Source of the DNA: Alphaproteobacteria bacterium
GTDB lineage: Bacteria > Pseudomonadota > Alphaproteobacteria > TMED109
DNA length: 48,606 bases
NCBI GenBank assembly: GCA_022819905.1
Contig: JAJEGJ010000063.1
Location: 1 to 48,606 of the forward strand
Direction: 5' to 3'
Shown here: positions 8,414-16,069 of the stretch, in pieces
Position numbering within the stretch: position 1 is the first letter of the stretch
Layout of the letters: each line of letters begins with the position of its first letter
The notes under the pieces: model-generated
The model's database searches: none
What the model saw: only the letters and a program-made list of their open reading frames with translations
Told to the model about the DNA's origin: nothing
Position numbers and translations under genes: made by a program

Positions 8414-8879
8414 TCGGTGCGTGGACCAGGAACGTGCCGGCCCAGAACAGCACCGCTGCCGTCACCCACTTGCGGACGGTGCGATACCACGCCGGTGCGA
8501 CCCCTTCGCGCACCGCGCGCAGGTCGGCCGCGTGGGAGGCAATGAACGCAGCCAGAAACAGCATGATGACCCAGAAATAGTCCACGAACCCCGCCAGCGC
8601 CGCCAAGCCCGCGGTCGCAGGCAGGAACGGAACCACCCACCAGAACCCGTGCTGGCGAAACCCGCGCCCGGTGGCCGCCAGCGCCAGCCCCAGGTGCAGC
8701 GCGCCGAGGAATCCCAGTGACGCCAGGGCATAGTTGAGACCGGTCAGGTAGAGATAGTCCCTCCAGGCTCCTTCGAGCAGCCAGAGGCCCGCGGCCGTCG
8801 CGACAAACGGCGCAGCGGCGCAGGCCGTGGCCAACCGGGCCCCGGGCGGGGTAGGGTCTACGGGCCTCGGTCGCTCCAC
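8397..8879 (-). CDS. DUF3429 family membrane protein
   Basis: The 160-residue protein has four or five hydrophobic segments and the family pattern of a short [13 protein letters not shown] loop and [10 protein letters not shown] after the second segment. Function is unknown. The GTG start at 8879 lies inside the end of phhB (22 bp overlap), so the two are probably co-translated; a later start would shorten the variable N-terminus. Its end overlaps the convergent transporter gene. Confidence 0.72.
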   Translation of the reverse strand: MERPRPVDPTPPGARLATACAAAPFVATAAGLWLLEGAWRDYLYLTGLNYALASLGFLGALHLGLALAATGRGFRQHGFWWVVPFLPATAGLAALAGFVDYFWVIMLFLAAFIASHAADLRAVREGVAPAWYRTVRKWVTAAVLFWAGTFLVHAPISVAG

Positions 8880-9160
8880 GCCCGCTCCATGGCCAGGGCC
8901 AGGTCGACATCGAGCCGGGTGACCGCGCCGGCGTCATGGGTGGCAAGCGTCACCTCGACCCGGTTGTACACGTTGAACCACTCCGGATGATGATTCATGC
9001 GCTCAGCGACTTCCGCGATCCGGGTCATCCACGCGAACGCGGCCCGGAAGTCATCGAACTGGTACGTCTTCCGGATCGCCGAGCGGTCCGGATGCCGCTC
9101 CCAGCCGGCGAGGCGATCAAGTGCGCCGGCCAGCTCCGGTTCCGTCAGGGGTGTGGCCAT
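8858..9160 (-). CDS. phhB: 4a-hydroxytetrahydrobiopterin dehydratase (pterin-4a-carbinolamine dehydratase)
   Basis: The 100-residue protein carries the full family signature: [50 protein letters not shown], with the active-site His pair (MNHHPEW) and the later TH. The enzyme dehydrates the pterin carbinolamine made by aromatic amino-acid hydroxylases; in many bacteria without such a hydroxylase it has other pterin-related roles. No phenylalanine hydroxylase gene is in the window. It is divergent, with a 63-bp gap, from the metallopeptidase gene. Confidence 0.92.
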   Translation of the reverse strand: MATPLTEPELAGALDRLAGWERHPDRSAIRKTYQFDDFRAAFAWMTRIAEVAERMNHHPEWFNVYNRVEVTLATHDAGAVTRLDVDLALAMERAWSDRGP

Positions 9161-9223
9161 GGCTTCGCGCTGGGCTCCAATTCCTCAGCCCGGTCTCGGA
9201 CTTCAGGGACACGGTGCCCAACC

Positions 9224-9649
9224 GTGACGGAAGCTGCAAGCGGCGGGACGCCGCGGGACTTCGGCCTGGCGCCCTCGCTCGACGACATCGCCGCAATCGC
9301 GACGGTCGAACTGGGCCGGTTACCGGAGCCCTTTCGCTCGCAGGTCGGAGCGATCGCCTTCCGGGTCGAGGAATTTTGCGACGACGACGTGCTGCGCGAC
9401 CTGCAGCTCGACAGTCCGTTCGAGCTGATGGGGCTGTATCAGGGCGTGGCGATCGGCCACAAGGACTCCGGTTCGGTGGCCGACGGGCCGGACATGGTGT
9501 TCCTGTACCGGCGCGCGCTCATCGACTACTGGGCGGATTCCGACGACAGCTTCGAGACCATCGTGCGGCACGTGCTGATCCACGAGCTCGGCCATCACTT
9601 CGGGCTGAGCGACGAAGACATGGAGCAGATCGAAGCCCAGGCCGACTGA
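9224..9649 (+). CDS. Zincin-like metallopeptidase family protein (PF06262 type)
   Basis: From the GTG at 9224 the protein has 141 residues and contains the zincin motif HELGHH (His120, Glu121, His124) followed by GLSDEDME, the typical ending of the short minimal-zincin family. The N-terminal half (LPEPFRSQVGAIAFRVEEF) is also conserved in that family. Members lack a signal peptide and are cytoplasmic; substrates are unknown. The frame is open far upstream, but that part is antisense to phhB, so the GTG is chosen. Confidence 0.85.
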   Translation: MTEAASGGTPRDFGLAPSLDDIAAIATVELGRLPEPFRSQVGAIAFRVEEFCDDDVLRDLQLDSPFELMGLYQGVAIGHKDSGSVADGPDMVFLYRRALIDYWADSDDSFETIVRHVLIHELGHHFGLSDEDMEQIEAQAD

Positions 9650-9657
9650 CGACCGGG

Positions 9658-9993
9658 TCAGTTGCGGCAGGCGTCGGCCAGCGGCCGCGTCTCCAGCGCC
9701 GGCACGCACACGCTGTCGGCACCAATCGCGATCAGGCAGGCATGCTCCCGGAGGTCGACGGAAATGTCGCGCTCTTCACACTGCTGCACATCCCAGTTCT
9801 GCAGCGTGGCCAGTCCCTCGTCGGTGCGAAAACATCGCAGGCTCCCGCCGTCCAGCCAGAACATGGCGTTGCCGGACCGGACTCCCAGTGCATCGGCACC
9901 GTCATTGCGGACGCAGATGAGCTTGGCTGAAGCCGGCAGTGCAGTAACGATTGCAACGGACAGCACCACGCAGGCGGCGACAAATCGAGACAC
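9658..9993 (-). CDS. Small secreted cysteine-rich protein of unknown function
   Basis: From the GTG at 9993 the protein has 111 residues with a clear signal peptide (VSRFVAACVVLSVAIVTALPASA, then KLICV). A strong GGAGG (10004-10008) lies 10 bp before the GTG, which decides this start over the open upstream frame. The ~88-residue mature part has six cysteines, suggesting up to three disulfides in the periplasm. I do not recognise the family. It ends 8 bp from the convergent metallopeptidase stop. Confidence 0.65.
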   Translation of the reverse strand: MSRFVAACVVLSVAIVTALPASAKLICVRNDGADALGVRSGNAMFWLDGGSLRCFRTDEGLATLQNWDVQQCEERDISVDLREHACLIAIGADSVCVPALETRPLADACRN

Positions 9994-10158
9994 GGCAGAA
10001 GGTCCTCCGTTCAGGCGGTTCGGGGTCGCGTTGCAGCGCAACATAGGGCGTTCCGGCACGATCGGGCGAATCCGGCCGAACCGCCGGGCTCGCGAAGACG
10101 CGACCCCGCCCATTCGGGCCTAAGGCGTCATCCCGGCGCCGACGCCACGACGCGGCGG

Positions 10159-10845
10159 TCAATCCGACCGAACGCGCGCCCTGGCAGTCGCCTCCCTGAG
10201 CAGCCACCCCACAGCGAGCGCGGCCAGCACCGCACCCACCGCCTGCGCGGACAGGAAGCCCGGGACGTCGGCGGGTCGAATACCGGAGAACGTATCGGAC
10301 AGACTGCGCGCGATGGTGACCGCGGGGTTGGCGAAGGATGTTGACGCGGTGAACCAGTACGCGGCCGAAATGTACAGGCCGACGAGCCAGGGGACCGCCG
10401 CCGGCCGAAACCGGAGCCCGGCCAGGATGGTCGCGACCAATCCGAACGTCGCAACCACTTCCGCGAACCATTGCGCCGGGCCGGTCCGAACCGTCTCGGA
10501 GAGTTGCAAAGGAGGTTGCTCGAACATGAGGTGGGCAATGACCGTGCCCATCACGCCGCCGATGATCTGGACCGACGCAAACGTGGCTGCCTTGGCAGGG
10601 CGGATCTCTCGACGTACCGCGAAGGCCAGCGTCACGGCCGGGTTGAAATGTGCTCCCGACACGGGACCCAGGACGGTGATCAACACCACCAGGATCGCCC
10701 CGGTCGCGATCGTGTTGCCCAGGAGCGCCACGGCCGTGTCGTCGGCAAGGGTTTCCGCCATGATGCCGGACCCCACGACGGTGGCGACGAGGCCGGCCGT
10801 GCCGACCGCCTCGGCTGCATGCTGCCGGATACGATCGAATTCCAC
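10159..10845 (-). CDS. aqpS: Aquaglyceroporin of the AqpS type, probable arsenite channel
   Basis: The 228-residue membrane protein has six predicted transmembrane segments and both MIP motifs: HFNPAVT (NPA at 68-70) and FANPAVT (NPA at 173-175). The second motif reads NPAV instead of the usual NPAR, so the selectivity-filter Arg is replaced; this fits AqpS-like channels. It starts 8 bp after the stop of the ArsR-ArsC gene, so they form an operon. In Sinorhizobium meliloti AqpS lets arsenite made by ArsC leave the cell down its gradient; the same role is inferred here. No ArsB or Acr3 pump is nearby. Confidence 0.88.
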   Translation of the reverse strand: MEFDRIRQHAAEAVGTAGLVATVVGSGIMAETLADDTAVALLGNTIATGAILVVLITVLGPVSGAHFNPAVTLAFAVRREIRPAKAATFASVQIIGGVMGTVIAHLMFEQPPLQLSETVRTGPAQWFAEVVATFGLVATILAGLRFRPAAVPWLVGLYISAAYWFTASTSFANPAVTIARSLSDTFSGIRPADVPGFLSAQAVGAVLAALAVGWLLREATARARVRSD

Positions 10846-10853
10846 GGCGTCGA

Positions 10854-11738
10854 CTATTCCGGCGCGGTGGGGGCGGCGGGCTCCCGCCGCTGACCGATGT
10901 CTTCCAGCTGCCGTTGCAGCGAGAGTTCGTCAAGGGAGGCAATCGGCAAGTTCACGAAGATGGAAATGCGGTTGATGAGCATCCGGTACGCGTCGGCGAA
11001 CGCGAACCTCCGCTCCGCCTCGCTGCCGGTCACCGCGGCAGGATCCGGCAGGCCCCAGTGAGCGGACATGGGCTGGCCGGGCCAGGTCGGGCACGGTTCC
11101 GCTGCCGCCTGGTCGCAAACGGTAAAGACAAAGTCCAGGTCCGGTGCTCCGGGTTCGGCAAATTCATCCCAGCTCTTCGAACGGGCGAATGACATGTCGT
11201 AGTTCAGGCCCTCGAGAAATTCGTAGGCAAATGGATGGATCTCGTCCTTCGGGTACGAACCCGCGGAGTAGGCCTTGAACCTCCCGAACCCTTCACGCCC
11301 CAGGATGGCTTCGGCCATGATGGAGCGGGCAGAATTCCCGGTGCAGAGGAACAGCACGTTGTAAATGCGGCTCATGTGTTTCTTCTCGATTGAGCGCCGT
11401 CGATCCGTCGCGCCAAGGGTGGCGACGGCGACGAGAGACGAGCAGATTTCCGGATTTCCGGCGCAGCAGTCGCGCACGAGGAACGCCATGAGTTCGCGCA
11501 TCCCGTCATAATTGGCGGAGTACCGGATGGTCCGGCCGTTGCGGGCCGGCATGACCAGTCCGGCCCGCGCCAGGAGCCCGAGGTGCGTCGACAGGGTGTT
11601 CGGCAGCACAGTGAGCTGTTCCGCGATGACGCCAGCCGACAGTCCCCCCGGACCCGCCGTGACGAGAAGCCGAAACACCGACAGCCGGGTCTCGTGTGAC
11701 AGGGCGCTCAGCGCCTCCAGTGCACCTTTGCTTTCCAT
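10854..11738 (-). CDS. ArsR-ArsC fusion: arsenic-responsive repressor joined to arsenate reductase
   Basis: One uninterrupted 294-residue frame holds an ArsR/SmtB winged-helix repressor (about 1-108) and a thioredoxin-coupled, LMW-phosphatase-type arsenate reductase (about 122-280). The ArsR part has ALSHETRLSVFRLLV, the recognition helix PNTLSTHLGLLARAGLV, and Cys91, Cys92 and Cys99 in DCCAGNPEIC as a likely As(III) site. The ArsC part has the P-loop CTGNSARS (Cys132 to Arg138) and the resolving Cys208 and Cys215, so catalysis should be intact. The linker RRRSIEKKH is basic. The ATG at 11738 is chosen because the promoter lies immediately upstream; a Met at 11768 would fall inside it. It precedes aqpS by 8 bp. 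Confidence 0.9.
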   Translation of the reverse strand: MESKGALEALSALSHETRLSVFRLLVTAGPGGLSAGVIAEQLTVLPNTLSTHLGLLARAGLVMPARNGRTIRYSANYDGMRELMAFLVRDCCAGNPEICSSLVAVATLGATDRRRSIEKKHMSRIYNVLFLCTGNSARSIMAEAILGREGFGRFKAYSAGSYPKDEIHPFAYEFLEGLNYDMSFARSKSWDEFAEPGAPDLDFVFTVCDQAAAEPCPTWPGQPMSAHWGLPDPAAVTGSEAERRFAFADAYRMLINRISIFVNLPIASLDELSLQRQLEDIGQRREPAAPTAPE

Positions 11739-11774
11739 AATTCGCGAATTATCGAAAACTTGGCGCATCGTCAA
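11737..11774 (-). promoter_or_regulatory. Promoter and ArsR-type operator of the arsenic operon
   Basis: On the minus strand TTGACG (11769-11774) and TAATTC (11746-11751) are separated by exactly 17 bp. The -10 lies in a perfect 16-bp palindrome, ATAATTCGCGAATTAT (11737-11752), which also covers the first bases of the ATG at 11738. The start codon is 7 bp after the -10, so transcription should begin at or next to the ATG. Repressor binding here would block polymerase directly. Confidence 0.68.
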
Positions 11775-11912
11775 GTCGGCGGACCGTCGCCCGCACCCGC
11801 CGGCGCTCCGGCACCAAGCCCGCGGGAACGCCTGCAGTGCCAAAGGGGGATTCCGGCGGCGAGAACACTGCCCTTCCGGCTCCGGCCGCCTGCGCCATCG
11901 GGATCCGGCCGC

Positions 11913-12461
11913 ATGAACCCCGCCTACGTCCTCCCCGACGTCCTGCGGACGGGTTTGGTCACCGTGTTCTGCGGCTCGGCGGTCGGCTTCACGTCGGCCA
12001 GGGTCGGCGCGTATTACGCCCGAGGCGGGAACCGGTTCTGGGCGGTCCTGCACGAGGCCGGCTTCACCGACCGGCGGCTCCGGCCGGACGAGTACCCGCT
12101 CGTGTCCGGCTACGGCCTGGGCCTGACCGATCTCGCAAAGTACGAGTTCGGCAACGATGCCGACCTGTCCACGGAGGCCTACCAGTCGAACGCGCTCCGG
12201 AAGAAAATCGAACGGTACCAGCCGCGCTTCCTCGCGTTCACCGCCAAGGCGCCCGCGCGGGTGTTCTTGCGCGAACAGTTCGGCGTAGCCCTCGCCGCCG
12301 GGCCGGACGGTTACGGTCTGCAGCCGCACGCCATTGCCGGGACGCGCCTCTGGGTCCTGCCTTCCACTTCAGGCCGGGCGAAAACTTTCTGGCGGCCGCA
12401 GCCATGGCACGAGCTCGCGGCGCGCCACCGCGCCGAGCGAGCACGCAGGACAGGCACGTGA
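11913..12461 (+). CDS. Mismatch-specific DNA glycosylase (Mug-like)
   Basis: The 182-residue protein matches the bacterial mismatch-specific uracil/thymine DNA glycosylase family: VFCGSAVGFTSARVGAYYARGGNRFWAVLHEAGF near the N-terminus, GYGLGLTDLAK in the middle and WVLPSTSGRAKTFW near the C-terminus. The enzyme removes U or T mispaired with G to start base excision repair. E. coli Mug has a catalytic Asn in GINPG; the aligned stretch here reads GSAVG, so that Asn is missing. The gene is divergent from the ars operon with a 174-bp gap. Confidence 0.82.
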   Translation: MNPAYVLPDVLRTGLVTVFCGSAVGFTSARVGAYYARGGNRFWAVLHEAGFTDRRLRPDEYPLVSGYGLGLTDLAKYEFGNDADLSTEAYQSNALRKKIERYQPRFLAFTAKAPARVFLREQFGVALAAGPDGYGLQPHAIAGTRLWVLPSTSGRAKTFWRPQPWHELAARHRAERARRTGT

Positions 12462-12585
12462 ACCGTCTGCAAGTTGTGCGTGTACCGAAGGTCCTGTACG
12501 TTCCGCAGCCCAAGGCTCCGATGGATGCCGGACACTGCGCCGGGTCCGAACAGCGGCCGAACTGCTTCCGAGCCGGACGACCATC

Positions 12586-13593
12586 ATGGACATCACTGGC
12601 GGCTTGGGTGAGTTCACCACGCAGGTCATTCCTCCGTCCCGACCGATTCCGACGCTAGCGGATGACGTGCGCCACCTTTTGCTCGGTTCGCCGCGTTCCT
12701 TGCCCCCAAAGTATCTCTACGACGAAGCAGGTTCCGATCTGTTCGACCAAATCTGCCGGACCAAGGATTACTACGTCACCCGCACCGAGGACGCGCTCCT
12801 GACTGAAGTGGTCGGGAATGTCGCCGCGACCGTCAGACCGGCGACCGTGTTCGAGTTCGGCAGCGGAATGTCGCGAAAGACGCCGCAGATCATCGACGCG
12901 TGTTGTCAGGTGGGGCCGCTGGCAACCTACGCCGCGTTCGACATATCGCCGGATGCCCTGCGGGCCGGTGGCGAGGGGCTCCGGCAGAGCCATCCGGAAA
13001 TGTCGGTGCAGCTGTTCGTCGGCGACTATACGGCTGGCCTCGACGCGCTGCCGGTACCGAAAGGACCTCGTCTCTTTCTGTTTCTCGGCGGGACGATTGG
13101 CAACTTCACCGAGCCGGAAGGCATCCGCTTTCTGCGCGATCTCGCCGCCAAGATGGAGCCCGGCGATTTCCTCCTGATGGGTGCCGACCGGATCAAGGAC
13201 CGGCAGGTTCTGCACGACGCCTACAACGATTCAGAAGGGTTGACCGCGGCCTTCAACCAGAACGTGCTGCGCGTGTTGAACGCGCGCCTCGGTGCCGATT
13301 TCGAGCCCGAGGCCTTTCGCCATGACGCCGTCTACAGCGAGCAGAACGCCCAGATCGAGATGCGCCTGGTGGCGATGCAGCCGCAAACCGTGACCATCGA
13401 CAGCCTGGACGAGCAGATCCGATTCGACCGCGGCGAGTCGATCCTGACCGAAGTCAGCCGGAAATTTAGCCGCGAATCGTTGGAACGCCTCGTCCGCAGC
13501 GCCGGTTTCAAGCTGCGCCGCCACTACACGACGGACGACGAATACTTCTCGCTGGTGCTCGCGGAACTCGGGAACTTCGACGAGCGGCTGTGA
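12586..13593 (+). CDS. egtD: L-histidine N-alpha-methyltransferase (EgtD)
   Basis: From the ATG at 12586 the protein has 335 residues, normal for EgtD, which trimethylates histidine to hercynine with three SAM molecules in ergothioneine synthesis. Diagnostic segments are LPPKYLYDEAGSDLFDQICRTKDYYVTRTE, VFEFGSGMSRKT (SAM binding), LFLFLGGTIGNFTEPE, whose Asn contacts the histidine, and DDEYFSLVLAEL near the end. The frame is open further upstream but that part is not conserved. No egtB, egtC or egtE gene is in the window, so whether ergothioneine is made cannot be told. Confidence 0.92.
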   Translation: MDITGGLGEFTTQVIPPSRPIPTLADDVRHLLLGSPRSLPPKYLYDEAGSDLFDQICRTKDYYVTRTEDALLTEVVGNVAATVRPATVFEFGSGMSRKTPQIIDACCQVGPLATYAAFDISPDALRAGGEGLRQSHPEMSVQLFVGDYTAGLDALPVPKGPRLFLFLGGTIGNFTEPEGIRFLRDLAAKMEPGDFLLMGADRIKDRQVLHDAYNDSEGLTAAFNQNVLRVLNARLGADFEPEAFRHDAVYSEQNAQIEMRLVAMQPQTVTIDSLDEQIRFDRGESILTEVSRKFSRESLERLVRSAGFKLRRHYTTDDEYFSLVLAELGNFDERL

Positions 13594-13751
13594 GCGCGGC
13601 TCACCGCTCGGTTTCGGCGCCGCGTGCCGGCCGGCACCCCATCCAGGACTGGAGTGTTGTTCGGGCAGCGTCGGGCGGACGGCGCTCGGCCCGGTCCGGT
13701 GCCGACCGTCTGTCAGCGGCGGCGGCGGACGATGCTACGCGGAGCCCGGTT

Positions 13752-13826
13752 TGGAGCGGGCGATGAGATTCGAACTCACGACTTCTACCTTGGCAAGGTA
13801 GCGCTCTACCCCTGAGCTACGCCCGC
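13752..13826 (-). tRNA. tRNA-Gly (anticodon GCC)
   Basis: The minus strand folds as a complete tRNA: acceptor GCGGGCG paired with CGCCCGC, D arm with GCTCAGGGGTAGAGC, anticodon arm CTACCTTGCCAAGGTAG, T arm GTGAGTTCGAATCTCAT, discriminator T and an encoded CCA (13752-13754). The anticodon GCC is at 13792-13794 and reads GGC/GGU. Confidence 0.96.
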
Positions 13827-13841
13827 TCGGCCGGGTTCGGC

Positions 13842-13869
13842 ATGATAATGTAAGGTCCCGGCTGCGCAA
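13842..13869 (-). promoter_or_regulatory. Putative promoter of tRNA-Gly
   Basis: On the minus strand TTGCGC (13864-13869) is followed after 16 bp by TATCAT (13842-13847). Transcription would start about 8-10 bp before the mature tRNA 5' end at 13826. Confidence 0.45.
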
Positions 13870-13909
13870 CCTTCAGCACGCGGCAAGCCCTCCCTCCATC
13901 GGAAAATCC

Positions 13910-14830
13910 ATGCAAGATTCCGACGTCCTGATCGGCGGCGCTCAGGCCGCTCCCACGGGCCACATCTTCGATACCGACACTGCCCGGTTCGCTGAGGATG
14001 TGCTGTCCGCGTCCCGAAATCGGCCGATCATCGTGGATTTTTGGGCGGACTGGTGCGGCCCATGCAAGCAACTCACGCCGATGCTGGAAGCGGCGGTCAG
14101 CGCCGCAGGCGGCAAGGTGGCGCTCGCGAGGGTCAACGTCGATCAGAACCAGACGCTGGCCGCACAACTGCGGGTCCAATCGCTACCGATGGTGTACGCA
14201 TTTGTCGATGGTCAGCCGGTCGACGGCTTCGCCGGAGCGCTGCCTGACACCGAAGTGCGCGCGTTCGTCGACCGCATCGCCCGGCAGTCCGTGGGCGCGG
14301 TGCAGCAGCAGATCAGCGAGACGCTCGACGCTGCCGATGCCGCGCTTGTGGACGACGCCAAGAAGGCGGCCGATCTCTACACCAGCGTGCTGGAGCGTGA
14401 CGGCGCCAATGCGCGCGCGATCGCCGGGCTCGGGAAAGCGCTGCTCAAGGCCGGCCGCGCCGCCGACGCGCGGGAAATCCTGGAGAACATTTCGGAAGAT
14501 CTCGCCAAGGACCCGGCGATCGAGTCGCTCCGCTCGGCAATCTCGCTCGCCGCGGAAGCAAGCAAGGCCGGCGATGTGTCGGCGCTGAGGGCCAAGGTCG
14601 AGGCAGATCCCGACGATCATCAGGCTCGCATCGATCTCGCGAACGCGTTGCTGGCCAACGATGCCCGCGAGGAAGCCGTCGACCAGTTGCTCGAAAGCGT
14701 GCGACGCGACCGTCAATGGAACGATGCCGCCGCCCGGAAGCGCCTGCTGAAGCTATTCGAGGTGTTCGGAGAGGGTGATCCGCTGACCTCGCAGGCGCGT
14801 ATGCGGCTGTCTGCGATCCTGTTCGCCTGA
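13910..14830 (+). CDS. Thioredoxin-TPR co-chaperone (YbbN/CnoX-like)
   Basis: The 306-residue protein has an N-terminal thioredoxin fold with the active motif WCGPC (Cys49 and Cys52) and the cis-Pro segment SLPMVYAF, followed by a C-terminal TPR-like region (about 135-300). This is the architecture of YbbN/CnoX, which protects proteins during oxidative stress and hands them to chaperones. E. coli YbbN lacks the full redox motif; the alphaproteobacterial form here has both cysteines and may be redox active. It leads a run of five closely spaced or overlapping genes. Confidence 0.9.
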   Translation: MQDSDVLIGGAQAAPTGHIFDTDTARFAEDVLSASRNRPIIVDFWADWCGPCKQLTPMLEAAVSAAGGKVALARVNVDQNQTLAAQLRVQSLPMVYAFVDGQPVDGFAGALPDTEVRAFVDRIARQSVGAVQQQISETLDAADAALVDDAKKAADLYTSVLERDGANARAIAGLGKALLKAGRAADAREILENISEDLAKDPAIESLRSAISLAAEASKAGDVSALRAKVEADPDDHQARIDLANALLANDAREEAVDQLLESVRRDRQWNDAAARKRLLKLFEVFGEGDPLTSQARMRLSAILFA

Positions 14831-14838
14831 GCCGTTCT

Positions 14839-15507
14839 GTGCCCCCGCCCGGCCCAGAGGAGTTACCGACACACCTTCCGCTGTTTCCGCTGCCCGGCGC
14901 CGTCATGTTTCCGCGTGACCGGATCGTGATCCAGGCATTTGAACCCCGCTACCTCCGCATGGTGAACCACGCGCTCGCGGGACCGCGTCTGTTCGGCATC
15001 ATCCAGCCCCGCGAGGACGGCACGACACCCACCCATCCGATTCCCAACGACTGCCCCCTCTACTCGGTGGGCGGCGCAGCCTACATCCAAGCGTTCCACG
15101 AGACCGACGACGAGCGGTACCTGCTGCAACTCACGGGGGTCTCGCGATTCCGGATCACGTCCGAGGCGCTCGATCAGGGAGGGTACCGGCGCGCCACCGT
15201 GGATTGGGATGAATTCAAGCCCGACTTCGACCCCGCCGAATGCAGCGACCTTGACCACCAGGGCCTGCTGACCGCGCTGCGGCGGCATGCCCAAACGCAC
15301 GGCCTGAAGGTAAACTGGGACAATCTCGCGGATGACGCGACCGAAATGCTCCTTCATTTCGGGATTCGCATCTGCCAGCTGGACAACCGCGAAAAGCAGG
15401 GAATGCTGGAAGCAGGCGAGGTCGTCGAAAGAACACGCATGTTGCTGGCGTCACTGGCCATGAAGGAAGCAGAGCGTTCAGGGTCCGGGTCCGGGAGCAT
15501 CAATTGA
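14839..15507 (+). CDS. Lon N-terminal-domain protein (LON substrate-binding domain, stand-alone)
   Basis: From the GTG at 14839 the 222-residue protein is a stand-alone Lon N-terminal domain: [34 protein letters not shown] and FGIIQPR match the PUA-like fold, with a helical C-terminus ([20 protein letters not shown]). No ATPase or protease domain follows. Its role is unknown, though it is conserved next to the thioredoxin-TPR gene in alphaproteobacteria. It starts 8 bp after that gene and overlaps the next by 4 bp (TTGA). Confidence 0.88.
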   Translation: MPPPGPEELPTHLPLFPLPGAVMFPRDRIVIQAFEPRYLRMVNHALAGPRLFGIIQPREDGTTPTHPIPNDCPLYSVGGAAYIQAFHETDDERYLLQLTGVSRFRITSEALDQGGYRRATVDWDEFKPDFDPAECSDLDHQGLLTALRRHAQTHGLKVNWDNLADDATEMLLHFGIRICQLDNREKQGMLEAGEVVERTRMLLASLAMKEAERSGSGSGSIN

Positions 15508-15707
15508 CGGACGCACCGCCGGGACCTGCGGTGGACCCGCACCTGCTCGAGATCCTGGTCTGCCCGGTAACCAAGACCAACCTCGAGTACGACCGTGAAC
15601 GCAACGAGCTCATCAGCCGCGCGGCCGGCCTTGCCTTCCCGGTCCGGGACGGGGTTCCCATCATGCTGGTGGATGAAGCAAGGGCGCTGGAGGACGACGA
15701 GCCCTGA
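15504..15707 (+). CDS. Trm112 family small protein (YcaR-like)
   Basis: The 67-residue protein has the Trm112 core [44 protein letters not shown]. Only one Cys of the zinc-knuckle pattern remains (the second position is Thr), as in many bacterial forms. Trm112 proteins activate SAM-dependent methyltransferases in eukaryotes and archaea; the bacterial role is less clear. It starts at a TTG overlapping the previous stop (TTGA) and overlaps the next gene (TGATG); a methyltransferase gene lies two places downstream. Confidence 0.88.
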   Translation: MTDAPPGPAVDPHLLEILVCPVTKTNLEYDRERNELISRAAGLAFPVRDGVPIMLVDEARALEDDEP

Positions 15708-16069
15708 TGACCTCTCCCGGTACGCGACCGGTGACAGTACGAGTGCGCCGCGCGGAACGCGTCGTCGACATCGCCTTTGACGACGGGGCCGCATTCCAGC
15801 TACCGGCCGAGTTTCTCCGGGTAGAAAGCCCGTCCGCCGAGGTCCAGGGACACAGCGGCCCCAAGCAGCTGGTCCCGGGCAAAGGCTGCGTCGGCATTAC
15901 CGCGGTCGAGCCGGTGGGGCATTACGCCATTCGCATCTGCTTCGATGACGGCCATGACAGCGGCATCTATTCCTGGAGCTACCTCAGGGAACTGGGCGAA
16001 CACCAAGCGGCACTTTGGAAGGACTACCTGCAGGCACTGCAAGAGGCCGGCCTGAGCCGTGAACCGTGA
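15707..16069 (+). CDS. DUF971 / gamma-butyrobetaine hydroxylase-like N-terminal domain protein
   Basis: The 120-residue protein matches DUF971: FDDGAAFQLPAEFLRVESPSAEVQGH, then VGHYAIRICFDDGHDSGIYSWSYL. This small domain also forms the N-terminus of carnitine-pathway dioxygenases and occurs alone in bacteria, where an iron-sulfur or redox role has been suggested. It overlaps Trm112 by 1 bp and the methyltransferase by 4 bp, so all are probably coupled. Confidence 0.88.
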   Translation: MTSPGTRPVTVRVRRAERVVDIAFDDGAAFQLPAEFLRVESPSAEVQGHSGPKQLVPGKGCVGITAVEPVGHYAIRICFDDGHDSGIYSWSYLRELGEHQAALWKDYLQALQEAGLSREP

